Assembly (NCBI GenBank): GCA_029582265.1
Contig: CM055816.1
Location: 81,462,472-81,526,471, forward strand
Reading direction: 5' to 3'
Origin: Zoroaster sp. YZ-2022
Taxonomy: Eukaryota > Echinodermata > Asteroidea > Forcipulatida > Zoroasteridae
Length of the DNA stretch: 64,000 bases
A program made the translations under genes and the position numbers. Numbering within the stretch: the stretch's first letter is position 1; each line of letters starts with the position of its first letter. The notes beneath the pieces are model-generated. The model saw nothing but the letters and a program-made list of their open reading frames with translations. It did no database searches and was not told where the DNA came from. Shown piece by piece: positions 23,801-34,600 of this stretch.

Positions 23801-24194
23801 TTAATGATGTGCTTTGTAACACTAACACATTGACCATGAAATATCTCGAACCAGGTCATACGTTCATGCCAGCTGACAGCGTTCATGGCAATATCACATG
23901 CAAACTAAACAGTCAAGCAGAAGTGCATGACTTCCGTGACTTTGTTAATGTGATTAACTCATCCCGTAAGCACATGGAATGCATTCCAATAGAGTTGCAC
24001 AATTTAGAAGGGGCTCGCTGAACATGTTTGTGAAGTCATCTCATGACGAATCTGTGTTTCAAGAAATAGAAATCTTCAAGAAGACTACTCTGAGAGAGTT
24101 GAAGTCAGTTATTCGAAGCGAAAACCTCTTAAGTGGAATTCCAAAAATGGAAGGCCCTAGAGGAATTCCACAGAAGAAAAAACACAACTCATGA
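17869..24194 (+). CDS. Seven-exon transposase-like gene: minisatellite-encoded N-terminal half plus DUF7869-like C-terminal domain
   Basis: Exons inferred from splice sites and phase: 17,869-18,004; 18,756-20,254; 21,326-21,391; 21,702-21,797; 22,268-22,342; 22,876-23,330; 23,534 to 24,021 or 24,194. Every donor from exon 1 to exon 5 leaves exactly one base, so these introns share phase 1. The start is the first in-frame ATG, with an alternative at 17,905. The product has a basic N terminus, about 45 ten-residue SDVPDESGGV-type repeats, short acidic exons, a basic KQQKRR stretch, and then a domain with TTVDMQKAL, FSRKLVLFNETFAS, LWHEGEAGRKAE, LYSDNCCSQNKNW and LEPGHTFMPADS. From memory these match DUF7869 proteins, probably RNase-H-fold transposases whose Asp residues in VDMQ and SDNC would be catalytic. 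Breaks: an in-frame TAA at 19,502-19,504, a one-G loss at about 19,870, a frame change near 22,897 and another near 24,010. Some may be sequence errors. Inference: the transposase of the surrounding element, now probably inactive. Confidence 0.68.
18756..20254 (+). repeat. 30-bp coding minisatellite (exon 2 of the transposase-like gene)
   Basis: The acceptor TTTTTTTCTAG ends at 18,755 and the donor GTAAGA starts at 20,255. The exon is a tandem array of GATGTTCCTGATGAATCCGG-type 30-bp units coding a ten-residue acidic repeat. Higher-order blocks recur, such as the MQCGGVLDVAAES variant at about 19,050, 19,200 and 19,440. Because the unit is a multiple of three and lacks stops, long shadow frames open on both strands. 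The frame is interrupted by TAA at 19,502 and by a unit with four instead of five G at about 19,870. Confidence 0.85.
21805..21967. mobile_element. hAT-like MITE fragment in intron
   Basis: Starts CAGTGGCGTAACTATGGGGG and ends with a CCCTAGCTACACCTATG-like inverted end. It belongs to the same end-sequence type as 3791-3997. It begins only 7 bp after the donor of exon 4 (GT at 21,798). No convincing target duplication is visible. Confidence 0.6.
22876..24194 (+). CDS. Exons coding the DUF7869-like domain
   Basis: Exon 6 starts after ..CTCAACAG at 22,875. The frame carried in from exon 5 would stop at 22,998-23,000, while the family-like reading (FSEEYNEKVV onward) lies one base away, so there is either a 1-base loss near 22,897 or use of a weaker acceptor ending 22,908. 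Exon 6 ends at 23,330 and exon 7 begins at 23,534. Joining them gives MQKALC-MPKLPTK, which continues the domain smoothly, so the retroposon tail between them is intronic and harmless. The frame stops at 24,019-24,021, and a related downstream frame runs to 24,194. Confidence 0.62.
23334..23440 (-). mobile_element. 5'-truncated LINE 3' tail in intron 6
   Basis: An (ATA)n tract, then TTATATAGCGCACGTATCCA, AAGTGGCGCTCAAGGCGCAT and TATTATTATCCCTGCTCATA. The same ~105-bp sequence is at 37,525-37,632. Read on the minus strand it is a short 3' end followed by a microsatellite tail, as expected for CR1/L2-like truncated insertions. Confidence 0.65.
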
Positions 24195-24915
24195 CGCTGG
24201 CAAACAATATGCCAACATACAAACGTGAATTCTATGATCACTTGTAATGAGCGTTAATGGTCTTTCTGAAGATCTCGAAGTTGAACTGTAATCCATAATA
24301 AGAATGTATAAACCTATGTAATGAAAACAAAAAGAAGGCTAACAACATTCATTGGATTTACCATTCTAGTCTTGGTACTTAAATGTTACAACATAAGGGG
24401 TAGCGTAAGGGTTAAAAATCCTCATGAAGTTACCTGAATATTCCACATTGTTCTCTTTGGTTAATTTGTAACGTTTAAAGATTCCATAAGATGCAACCCT
24501 TGAAGATTTGCTTGCCAAAAAATAAGAAAAAAGTAACATGTGTTTAAGAAGTTACTGGGGATCAACTTTACGATCTTTACGTATGTAACATAGACAGAAA
24601 TGTTGTCCTTTGGTGCAAGGAAGTTATTCTCAAATGATTAGTTTAACTATGTACGACAATAAGTTTTGTCCGCCACTAGTTTAATTTGTACGTGACACAT
24701 TGGGCAAAATACTTGATTGCATGCCATCGTATCCTTTCATATCTCATTAAAAAAGTTATGTTATACCCCTTTATTGTGGAAATGCCCAGAAATTTAATAT
24801 AGTAGAATATTATGAGTTTACGATTATAACCAATCATTTTCCTGCTTATTAACAAATATGTACACTGTATTAGTGTATATCGTACTTTTAAATGAATTAT
24901 TTTCTACAGGGTTAA

Positions 24916-24921
24916 AATAAA
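24916..24921 (+). terminator. Candidate poly(A) signal of the transposase-like gene
   Basis: AATAAA about 720 bp after the last open frame, in AT-rich DNA. Other AATAAA-like words are common here, so the assignment is weak. Confidence 0.25.
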
Positions 24922-25306
24922 GCAGTTAAATGGAATTTATTGTGTTTTGTGTTCTGATATTTTCTTCTCTTTGCTCTTTTTTTTTAAAGATTGGCCAATA
25001 CATCCAGTTTTGAAAAGAGTGGGCCTATTTCTTACCAAGTTGGATGTAATTTTTAGCACATTTTGCAAAACTAAAAATATTACATTAAGTCAAGTCTTTG
25101 GAAAATCATATGGGTAACAACTATCTATAGATTCAGCGCACCTGGGACAACTTTGTTTTTTATTTACTGTTGCTCAACCTTTATTTTATTACTTCTGTCC
25201 TTTTTCAAAGAAAATGTTTTTACGTACAAAAAATCAAGTAAATCGTGCGATAAAATGTTCCAGTTTCTTAATATTAAATACATTGACTGTAAATTACTTG
25301 AAAATA

Positions 25307-25500
25307 AGATGCATCGTTCTGCCGTGAAATGCGTTTATCTGCGTTTAGACTAAGCAAACATGTTTTTTTTTGCCAGGTAATAATGAATTAAGAATGATTA
25401 TTTTACGTTATCTAAAATAAGATGCATTGTTTTGCCATTAAAGTTCAGAGAAAAGAATAATATTTTGTGTTTTTCTAATGTGAGATGCATTGTTTTGCCA
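25307..25500 (-). repeat. Right subterminal repeats
   Basis: AGATGCATCGTTCTGCC (25,307), AGATGCATTGTTTTGCCA (25,420-25,437) and the same again at 25,483-25,500 are the reverse complements of the left-end repeat. The last two are 63 bp apart. Confidence 0.8.
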
Positions 25501-25794
25501 TAAATAATATAAAAAAAGCAATCTTGATTTGCTACCAACAAATGATATTTTGTTTTCCTATGAGATAATTTACTTAACATATTAGCAATATTTTAAAGGT
25601 AAAACAAAGTAACCTTGCTAAAATATTAATAACAAAAAAAATATTCATTTTTTTCCAGTGAATTTTTTACAGGCTATTAAGAAATAAGCCACAATAGTAC
25701 TGTACACAAACTAAAAGAGTCAACTGCTGCTGTTGGAAATGGCAGATTTCCAAACTTTGATGTCGTTTTTCTCAAAATGCCTATTTTCGACTTG

Positions 25795-25818
25795 CATTGT
25801 TTTGCCATATGAGGGCCG
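25795..25818 (-). repeat. Right terminal inverted repeat of the large transposon
   Basis: Ends ..TTTGCCATATGAGGGCCG and is an exact 24-bp reverse complement of 13,597-13,620. Confidence 0.85.
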
Positions 25819-26849
25819 TGCTGTCGATCGTACGTCGAGCTCTCGAGACGCGAAAAAAAAATAATAAAAAATTTCCGTTTCCTTTTTTTTCCTCCGGTCT
25901 TTTTATGAATGGACGGCCGGAAAAAAACGGATTTTGGGGAGATTTAAAAAAAAAACGGAATTCCGGTTTAAACCGGAAAAGTGGCATCTCTGCTAGCAAG
26001 TAGTGTATGTGCAAAAGAGGACTTCCAGTGGAGTAGATCAACACACTTGTGTGTGTGTGTGTGTGTGTGAGTATGTGTACGCATTCAGAACGAGGACTTT
26101 AACAAAAGGGATCCAGGGTGTGTGACCAATCGAGGATGTCCTCGATTGGATTTTGTGTACAAAACCAATGAGACCGTCGCTAAAAAAAAAACAAGTCCAA
26201 ACAATGGGAGAACAAAGAGAAGTCCTTGATGTACACCATTGACACTGTTATGATCCGAAAATCTCCAAACTATCCATGAAGATAAATTACTCAAAAAGCC
26301 TGAATTTTCCCAGATGCAAAGAAAATCAAACGAGGTCACACTAATATAAAGAACAAATAATCAAAAGTGATTTAATAATGAAAATATCCAATACTTCAAA
26401 TGAGATCAAATGTCTAACAAGTGTACAATGATTATATAAGACACTGTACAAAATAACAGATCTTATGCAATATAAAATGAAACATTTTGCAACAAGTGAG
26501 GCTTGGGCAGGATCTGTAGCGAAGCTCGACTCAGTAATGGCAAGACAGTTCTTGTAAGGGCAAATAAGCTGCAAACCGCTGGGGCGACAATCACCTCCAA
26601 CAACCGGCCGGAGACATACAACCACGGGTCGAACACTGGCGAATCCCGTCGTAAAAATATGGGGAAGACAAAACCCCACAATGCTGAACTGTAGACTCAG
26701 TCCACGAAAAAAAAGAAGTCTCTTCCGGAATTAATCGGCAAACGTCCTTCAGAACTCACACTCCTGAGTCGCATAACTCAGAGAATCCCAAAATTCTGAT
26801 GAGCAACCTGGCAGCTTACATATTTATAGGCTAATTATATTTTCTAGAA
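25819..26849. other. Intergenic, no gene recognised
   Basis: A poly-purine/pyrimidine stretch (25,850-25,980), a (TG)n tract at about 26,048-26,070 and unassigned sequence. Open frames around 26,341-26,694 overlap antisense to each other and show no domain. Confidence 0.35.
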
Positions 26850-27250
26850 ATTACTTTAATTTACAAGTTTACTAAAAGCTATGAGTTTCTAGACACTTCT
26901 TAAAATGACATATAGTAATGCAGTATAGCTAACCTATTGTGCATTTTGTGATAAGGTGAATTAATTTATTACAAAAATATTTGGATATTGGGCCATCACA
27001 GATTTGTCCTTTGAAAAAATATAGGTAAGAATAACAAGCAATTTTCAAAATGGCTGCCATTGCTTGTTATACTACCTATATTTTTTCAAAGGACAAAGCT
27101 GTGATGGCTCAATATCCAAATACTTTTGTAATAAATTACTTTATCACAAAATGCACAATTGTTATCAGAGTTTTAGTTATGCCGCATTACTAATAAGTTT
27201 TCTAAAAATAGCGCTGGAACAGCATACAAGTTTCTGGAACACGCTCGAAA
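26850..27250. mobile_element. Foldback / long-hairpin element
   Basis: Sequence at about 26,938-27,042 is the near-perfect reverse complement of about 27,059-27,163 (for example GGATATTGGGCCATCACAG against CTGTGATGGCTCAATATCC). The 16-bp loop includes AATGGCTG. Weaker pairing extends to about 26,850 and 27,250. The transcript would form a stem of 100 bp or more. Non-coding. Confidence 0.8.
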
Positions 27251-28097
27251 GAAATACGTAACAGCGCCCTCTTTCCAGAAGTTTCAAGGTCACTGAACTG
27301 TGCATGTACAATGTGCTTGCACTACAATATCGTCCGAGGACTTTTTTTAAAGGGAAACATAGGTCCTCGAACGACACTCGTGCACAAAACCTATGGGGCT
27401 TTCTCCAAAATGTTTAAGTTCACAACACTGTAATCCCCGGACGTTTGGTGGTGCACAAACTGTGTGTGTCTGTGTGTGTGTGTGCAATTATGTTCCGAGC
27501 GATAACTCCAGAAAGACTTGACCTATCAACTCCCAACTTGGTATGTGGATTGGTCTTTGGATCTCTCAGAAGCCTATTGTTTTTGGAACCCCTAGTTGAG
27601 AAAATAGCACTGTAGCACTTCAATGGCGCACCCATGATTTTGTCTTAGGGGGGCTCAAAGAAACCTTTACTCTCACAAATTAACTAGGCTTTAAATAATT
27701 ATATAGTGGAGTGCGGACGTTGTTGAAGGGATCATTCCGGGCGGTGCTACCTACTTTCTATCAATGGGTGGCAAATTCCGTCAACAAGTAGGCGGCAACC
27801 CCAGATCCTACCGGTAATCGTTTTTTGTTTTTTTGTTTTGTTTTCCTAAAACGGTGTCACATAATAAATATTTATATCAGATTACTGTTAAAAAAATAAA
27901 ACCCTAACCTGGGCATGTATGTGATGTGTAACTTGGAAAGGGTAGGATTGAATGCCCTGCACATAGCCAAGTTAAAGAAAAAAAGTATAAAAGGAAGCAA
28001 CACAACACATGATAAAATAAGATTTGGGTGCGCCGTTGTAGCACTTAGTTTGATTATTTAATTAAGGTGTTCTTTTACCAGAACAGGATATACAAAC
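27251..28097. other. Intergenic with GT microsatellite
   Basis: A (TG)n tract at about 27,461-27,484 lies in a block resembling dispersed repeat sequence (AACTTGGTATGTGGATTGGT). No exon recognised. Confidence 0.35.
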
Positions 28098-28101
28098 TTA
28101 A

Positions 28102-28463
28102 AGGTATGGTACATGATTGGTAATGACCAAAAAATTGTTCAGTTTCATTGTGAAAGCTTATAACTGTTAAAGTTGATACGAATACCAATCTTTCTGTGAA
28201 ATATTTACCTCTGAAATGCTGTCATCTTTGAGAAAATTGTATCTGAAAATGCAACAGCTGATTTTAATTGCAACAATCGAAATTATTACATGTGACCATT
28301 CACAAATAAACAGAAACCATTATTTGCAGTTTTCTCGAAAACCTGAACACCGATTTTGATGAAATTTTCAAAGGTTAGTTCTATGATGTGTATTTTGAAA
28401 ACTAGATGATTACAATGAATGCATTCTTCCAAAAACCAATCAAAACCAATCATGTACATACCT
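28102..28463. mobile_element. TTAA-flanked MITE
   Basis: Flanked by TTAA on both sides (28,098-28,101 and 28,464-28,467). The ends are inverted: AGGTATGGTACATGATTGGT on the left, and the complement of ACCAATCATGTACATACCT on the right, one base shorter. A TTAA target is used by piggyBac and Kolobok transposons. Its 362-bp length is close to the 361-bp element at 61,977. Confidence 0.8.
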
Positions 28464-28525
28464 TTAAGCAAGAATTTGCACAAAATGAAACAATGTAATG
28501 TTTTACTGGGCATGGTTCTTTACAG

Positions 28526-28612
28526 CGGAACAAGTTCTCTGCAGAACTTGTGCAAGTTTTGAAGGATGTTTTTGGCGACCAAATACAGAACAGTTATGTT
28601 CCAAAAGCCATG
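28526..28612 (+). CDS. Exon upstream of the inverted duplication
   Basis: Acceptor TCTTTACAG ends at 28,525 and donor GTAAGT starts at 28,613. It has 29 codons without stop, ending SYVPKAM, in phase with the exon at 30,658. It has no counterpart in the right arm. Confidence 0.55.
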
Positions 28613-31600
28613 GTAAGTTGTGCATAAACTTCATTTTGTATTTTACGTCCTGAAATGTCATGAAATACAGAAAAAAACGAAGAAAAAAAACGCTGTAGAT
28701 TAGCTAATCACACATTTTCCCCCTAAAGTCAGTCATCACGCTACCACATGCACAATAAAGCTCAGAGTTTGAGTGATTTATGGCAGTCCACTTATGTTCA
28801 AATTGGTCGGATTGCTCAAAGAGACTGTGTTTTCCAGTGTGTTGGTGTTGTGTGAGTGGCTAGGTGGGCCGCCCAGTACCAATTTCATGGTGGTGCTTTA
28901 TACCGAAAGCAAAAAAAAAATCTGCTCTTATGGAAGCATTTATAAGACTCCGCATTTACTGGATCCTATTTCGAGGCTTAGGGAGGAATTTTTTGTTGTG
29001 CTTGTGCATAACTAAGGATTTCTCGCTATTTTGTTTGCGGAGAATGGCGCTCGCAGAATGCCATGGTAAGCAGTGCCATGAAATCGGGCACTGGTATGAG
29101 AATCATTTGTCAGGACTCTGGAATTGAGAACCAAAGGGATTCAAATCCCCCAAAAGAGGGATTGCGACTCTGATTCTGAGTCAATTTCAATAATCTCATA
29201 GAAGGAATTACCCAATCAATTACCTAAACCCAAAAAGTGGTATTTGTAGTTCATTCCTAAATCTCCATAACATTCAATCAAATCGGCGTTAAAATTGACT
29301 TTTTGACGACAGATAAATCCTTGTATGAAATGTTACAGATTCTTTTATCATATGAACACATTGACGTCATCATTCAAATATCGCTCTGAAAGGGCATAAA
29401 ACTAAATTAAATTTTACACCACTTTAACGTTCGATTAGAGACTTGTAATTTTTTCCACACTGTAATAAAGACCCTATCTATTGAAAAATAAGTGCATCAC
29501 AAAACTGAACTTGACCTTAGAGAGCCTCTTAAAGCTCAGAAAATCAAAAATTTAGCATTATTTTTTGTTTTGTTTAAACACATGGATAACTCATCTTGAA
29601 TTGTTTTGATGAGGATGTTTTTGTTTGATGAGGATGGCATAACATCACATTTCAAGAAATAAGCTGTCATGAACTTATTGTGCAAAATTAATGTAATTTT
29701 CTCAAGCATCACCCGTTTCAACGCTTGTTTGACAAAATGCGGGCCCGCTATCTTCAACCGAGACATGTAAGTTACCATGGAAAAATCCCTAAATGTGTAC
29801 GCCCCTGTGTGTACAGGAGCGAATGCAGGTGCTCTCATAAGTACGAATAATGTGTTCCTTGAGGCATTATCCCGAACATTTAAAAGTACATATTTTGAGT
29901 GACACACAGAAAAGACTGTATTTGGGTAGACTGTTTTGCCAGGTTGTTTAGTAGTGAAAAAGGGTAATGAAATCGGGTTGAAAATAGTGATGCATGGCTT
30001 GAGTTCTCATTTCTAACCGGTCATGATCGACATAAAAGTAGCAGAGGTTTTTTATTATGAAACAGAAGATTGAAATCTTTAAATTTTTTAAGGACACTAT
30101 GTTTGACTTAAGCCTGCAAGATTACTATTCTGTCGGTACATTTCCATTTCAAGATCCAATGTGAGAACATCAACATCATTTTATTGAAATTAGAAGTATC
30201 AAATTACAGATGCATTGCCCGATCTTCGAAGGTAACACCGATGATGCCGGTAATATTAACAAAAATCCGTGCCTCTGTGGGGTATTATTTTTGGTGAAAA
30301 ATCTGCTTTTGTTGTTGTTAGTCACCAGGCGGTAGTGCGTGTATACTAATCATTAGAATAATCGTGTAAATTATATGCTAGGCCTCATTATGAATAACAA
30401 TAAGCTAAGGTACAATCCCAATAGTTGATTGGATGGAACTCCATGCTCACAAAAAATCGTGATGAGATCCTTGAGTGGTGATAATGACATTCCGTTGGTT
30501 TCATATACGATCAGCCACAATAAAATGAAAACCCTTTTTAGCACCGAAATAATACCTAAAATGACTAATAAAATCTGAGTTTCCTTACCGTGCAGTTTCA
30601 CAGAATCAGTATGAAAGCAAACTGACCAGTTATATCATGCCTTTCTTTTTGTTGCAGGTCTGGATGGAGAAAGGTACATGTGCCAAGCTTCCATGTAAAG
30701 ACGGGAAACCACCATCAAGTCACCCAGCTTGTACCAAAGGTGCCCAGCTTCCGTCAAAGCACAAGAGACGCAGTCAGCCAGCAACCACCACGACGGTAAC
30801 ACTGAATACAGGGGATCAAGATGCCCCAGTGAGACAGAAGTCACGGCTTTCTCTGTCGTCTTTCAAACGTGTGTCTGAGGATCTGCCGCCTTGTGCCCTT
30901 AAGAGGTGAGTTTTCTTAAAAAATTTCCTAACCCTTTCTAGAATTTTTAAAAAGCCGCCTGGAATTTTTGTGTGCTAAGTTATCCCCCGATTTTTCTTCC
31001 TCAAATTTAAGCAAACCATCTCTAAATTGTTTTTACACTTTACAGGCACCTGTTCTTCAGCGGCGTCGATCCGTGTTTAATAGTGGGGGGATGATCGGAA
31101 ATGTTAGTACACTACCAATGTGAGATCAAATTGATTGTGAGATAAATAAACACTGGTCACTGGTACTGACGTGTCCAAACACTCATTAATAAGACAATAC
31201 CCAATATCGGTAGAGTGACATTTGAGGAAAGAAAAAAATCTGGTTTTTTTTTAAACACAAACTAACCATGTTGTTGCATCTTTGCATTGGATGAAATCCC
31301 AGATTTGATTATTAATATGTGACTCTTTTTCTTGTGTTATGGGTTTTAAGTTTGAAAATTTGTGCACGCTTTATGGAAGTTTTAGGATTTTAGAAATTGA
31401 TTCAACTTGAAAAACTGAATAAGCCACCGCCTCCAAATTTGGCATGATAATTTATGTTTGCGCTGAATCTCTCACTCCGAACGAAAATTTGGGAACCAGG
31501 CATGCAAACATGCATTGTGAAACCTACAACGGTGTGGGGTCCGGGGCCCATTGAGGGCCCCGGGAAAATTTTTGAAGATTAAAATACTCTTTGGTGCATT

Positions 31601-34600
31601 CTCAGCTTTCTTGATTATCTTTATTGTACTTTGTTGAGGGGGTGATCCTATAGGCCATCCCCCGGTCCAAAAAGTGGGGGATACATGTATAACCCCTCCC
31701 CATTGCCCCGGGATCGACGCCGCTGCTGCTCTTTGAAACTTTCCTTCATTTTAATTAAGTATGGACGTTGGAAGTGGTCTGTACACCACCTTAAATCCCC
31801 TTTTATATATTTTGTTTATTTTTCATGTTATTTGAATCTCACTCATGCTTTTCAGTGTTAACGTTGAGGACATCGTCTCACCCCTCATGGAAGACGATCG
31901 TAGAACTTATGCTAGGAATGCATGGGTCAGTCGCAGGTAGGTGGAACAAATAATCTTACAAGATGGGTCTGTCAAACCTTTTCCGTAATGTTTAAAAAGC
32001 AACATTGAATTTGTTTCTGTTAAGTTAGCCACCGTTTTTCTTTGTCAACTTTAACCCAAACGCAAAATTTCCAAATATTGAAGTATTTTGGAGGATGTAG
32101 CAAAGTAAGTGTTAAAGGTACACATTGCCTTTAAAACTAAAAAAGATTACCTAGGAATTGATAGAATGGTAGCTAATCCTTTTTAGATTTTACCCCTTCG
32201 CCCTATAGGCTGGAGGGCTATTGTCATTGCTTACGGCTTACGTCTGTACTTATGAGGAACCACTTGTGGGTACTTAACAAAAGAACAAGTACCCCACTAT
32301 TTTTTCCTTTGGTAAAATGGTACCCCACTCTTGAAATCTTAAAAAATAAAGGGATAATAGAACAACAATGCTCGTATAAGCTACATCTGATAGCATGACA
32401 AGGGACTGTGACGATGTTCCGAATAAATACGTCATTGCTGTTTCCAAAACTAAGCTCGCTGGCAGTATCATATAATCCAAAATACCCGACATGAAATGCC
32501 CTGGTGGTCGAGACCACCTGCTTCTACAGGAATTGTTTTTGATTTTTCAAGTTATTTGAATCTCACTCATGCTTTTCAGTGTCAACGTTGAGGACATCAT
32601 CCAGACCATGGAAGTAGGAGAGGAGGAAGCAGAAGAGGAAAGGAAAGAGCAGGAAGGAAAGGAGGAGGAAGGAAAAGAAGAACAGGGAGAGGAGGAAGCA
32701 GAAGCAGAAGGGAAAGAGCAGGAAGGAGAAGAGGAACTGGTGGAGGAGGATAGAGAAGAGGAAAGTGAGGAGGATGGAAGAGAGGAAACGGGAGAGGATG
32801 AACCGGGAGTGGAGGATGGAGAAGAGGAAACGGGAGAGGACTCAGGCAAGGAGGAACCGGGAGAGGCGGATGGAGAAGAGGAAACGGGAGAGGACTCAGG
32901 CGAGGAGGAACCGGGAGAGGAGGATGGAGAAGAGGAAATTAGAGACGGTTATTTCATACTTGGGGAAAGTTCCACAAGTTCCAATGAAAGTTACGGCCAT
33001 TTGAGAGGCTCCAAAGACAGCGACAGCACTGGTCCCTCGACACACAGCAAAGAGGAACCTGAAAGCAGTGCCACCAGTAATGATTTGATGGTTTGAGTGA
33101 CACTCTTGCCAGTAAGAAGTTGATCCCTAAAAGAGGCACGGCCATCTGAGACACCATCTCACCAGCAAAATGTGAATCCTTCTCAAGCAGGGCTCGCAAC
33201 GAAGTCATTGGGCTTATTAGTTCCTATCAGCACTGTGTTTCCTTTGAAGTTGGCTGGCCATTTGTTTTCTTCATCGGCGAGGTGTCTTGTTGGACTGCGA
33301 ATGTGAGAAGTCATACGGGTCAACAAAAAGTTTCTTTAAGCTGGGAGAGTAAGTCTAGCTGACACTTAGTGTCAGCAACACAGGTCAGCTGACTAAGGTA
33401 GATTTCAAATTCATACTCGCCGGGATAGTCCACACTGCTTAAGGGTTTGGACGGCAGCACGTTTGGTGGTGGGGTAGCGGTATTTTCCTTCTGATAGTCT
33501 GTATAGTGAGGGCTGGACCAGAGACTGCACTGTCGGGAAACATACTGGGCTGAACGGACTGGGTCTGTGGGAACTGCTTGATGTCCATTCCATCAAAGGT
33601 TGATCGGCGATGGTGTCCTGTTGGACTGCAAATCTGAGAAGTCATGTGGGTCTCTCCTAGCAACAGAAGATTGTCTTCTTCATCTCGACGACGTCATCTG
33701 CAATTATTGCTCTATTCGGTGTTCCCTTCTTTATTATTTAATTCCCTGTCTTACTAGAGCACTCGTGAGTACTGTTCCGGCTGGACTTGATCCTTAAGGG
33801 GAGAACAGTGCAGTGAGATCAGGTTACAAGTAGGTTGGATTAGTTTGCATGGTTCCCTTCAATGCCTTGTCAGGTGTCACTCTTTAAATTGATTTTCTTC
33901 TCATGCATGAGTTCACGTGTGCTCATTCATGTGTTTCATGTTTGTCATCTCCGCATAGTTAATCACTTTCTCTTCTTCCTGAACATTTTTTCTGGTTACT
34001 TTCGAATTATAGTTTTGTTTTTAATTGATTATAAACTTCCTCCCTCTCTCTCTCTCTGATGTGTTTATCTACCGCAAGCTCAGGGGAGGACTCGTCGGCC
34101 AGCTGGGCTTGGACTTGTACGGATGCTTGCCTTGGTCGCGAAGTCGGTGTCCTTTTCCCTCGTGTTGATGGCAACCATGTACTATGTGTTGATGGCGTGT
34201 CGAGGCTGGGGTTGACTTGGGGGCTTGACGTTTTTCACTCATGGGTGTTGTCTTTGCCGACATTCCAGGTTAAGATAAAGTTTCCATGGTTCCAATTTCA
34301 ACTCTTTGCTCAGCTTTTGGTTCTCTTTGCAAGAGATAACCTTGTGGCGTATGTGTTTCCTTTGAAGTTGGCTTGCCATTTCTTTTCTTCATCGGCGATG
34401 GTGTGTTGGTTGACTGCGAGTCCGAGAAGTCATACGGGTCAACAAAAAGATTCGTTAAGCTGGGAGTACAACTTGGAGGCGTTCAGCCGTAATCTCTCAG
34501 ATGGTAGCATTGCACCACCGGCCTCTCGACCGAGCACGTGAACCAACGGTCCGAATCTGCGGTTCCTCTCGTACTGAGCAGGATTGCCGTAGCGGCGACC

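Larger units (their letters stand above)
13597..25818 (+). mobile_element. Candidate giant DNA transposon with TIRs, subterminal repeats and an internal transposase-like gene
   Basis: Seen: the ends are perfect 24-bp inverted repeats (13,597-13,620 and 25,795-25,818, beginning CGGCCCTCATATGGCAAAAC). Similarity continues inward (GGTTTTGAGATAATGACAT against the complement of ATGTCGTTTTTCTCAAAATG). TGGCAAAACAATG..ATCTCT repeats lie near the left end (13,776; 13,827; 17,574). Their complements lie near the right end (25,307; 25,420; 25,483). Inverted clusters of this kind are typical transposase-binding subterminal repeats. The only multi-exon gene inside ends in an RNase-H-like domain. About 3.3-3.5 kb is a later LINE insertion, so the original was nearer 8.8 kb. 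The flanks show no clear target duplication. With GCCCTC as the terminus a 2-bp CG duplication is possible but untestable, because the end is palindromic. Superfamily not assigned. Confidence 0.72.

Noticed and set aside
32547..32849. Serine-rich minus-strand frame
   Set aside because: Antisense of the glutamate-rich exon (GAG/GAA read as CTC/TTC).
34059..34541. 160-codon frame, mirrored at 45,894-46,376
   Set aside because: Its C-terminal part is antisense translation of the 28S rRNA fragment, and the rest has no domain. Conservation between the two copies only reflects the inverted duplication.
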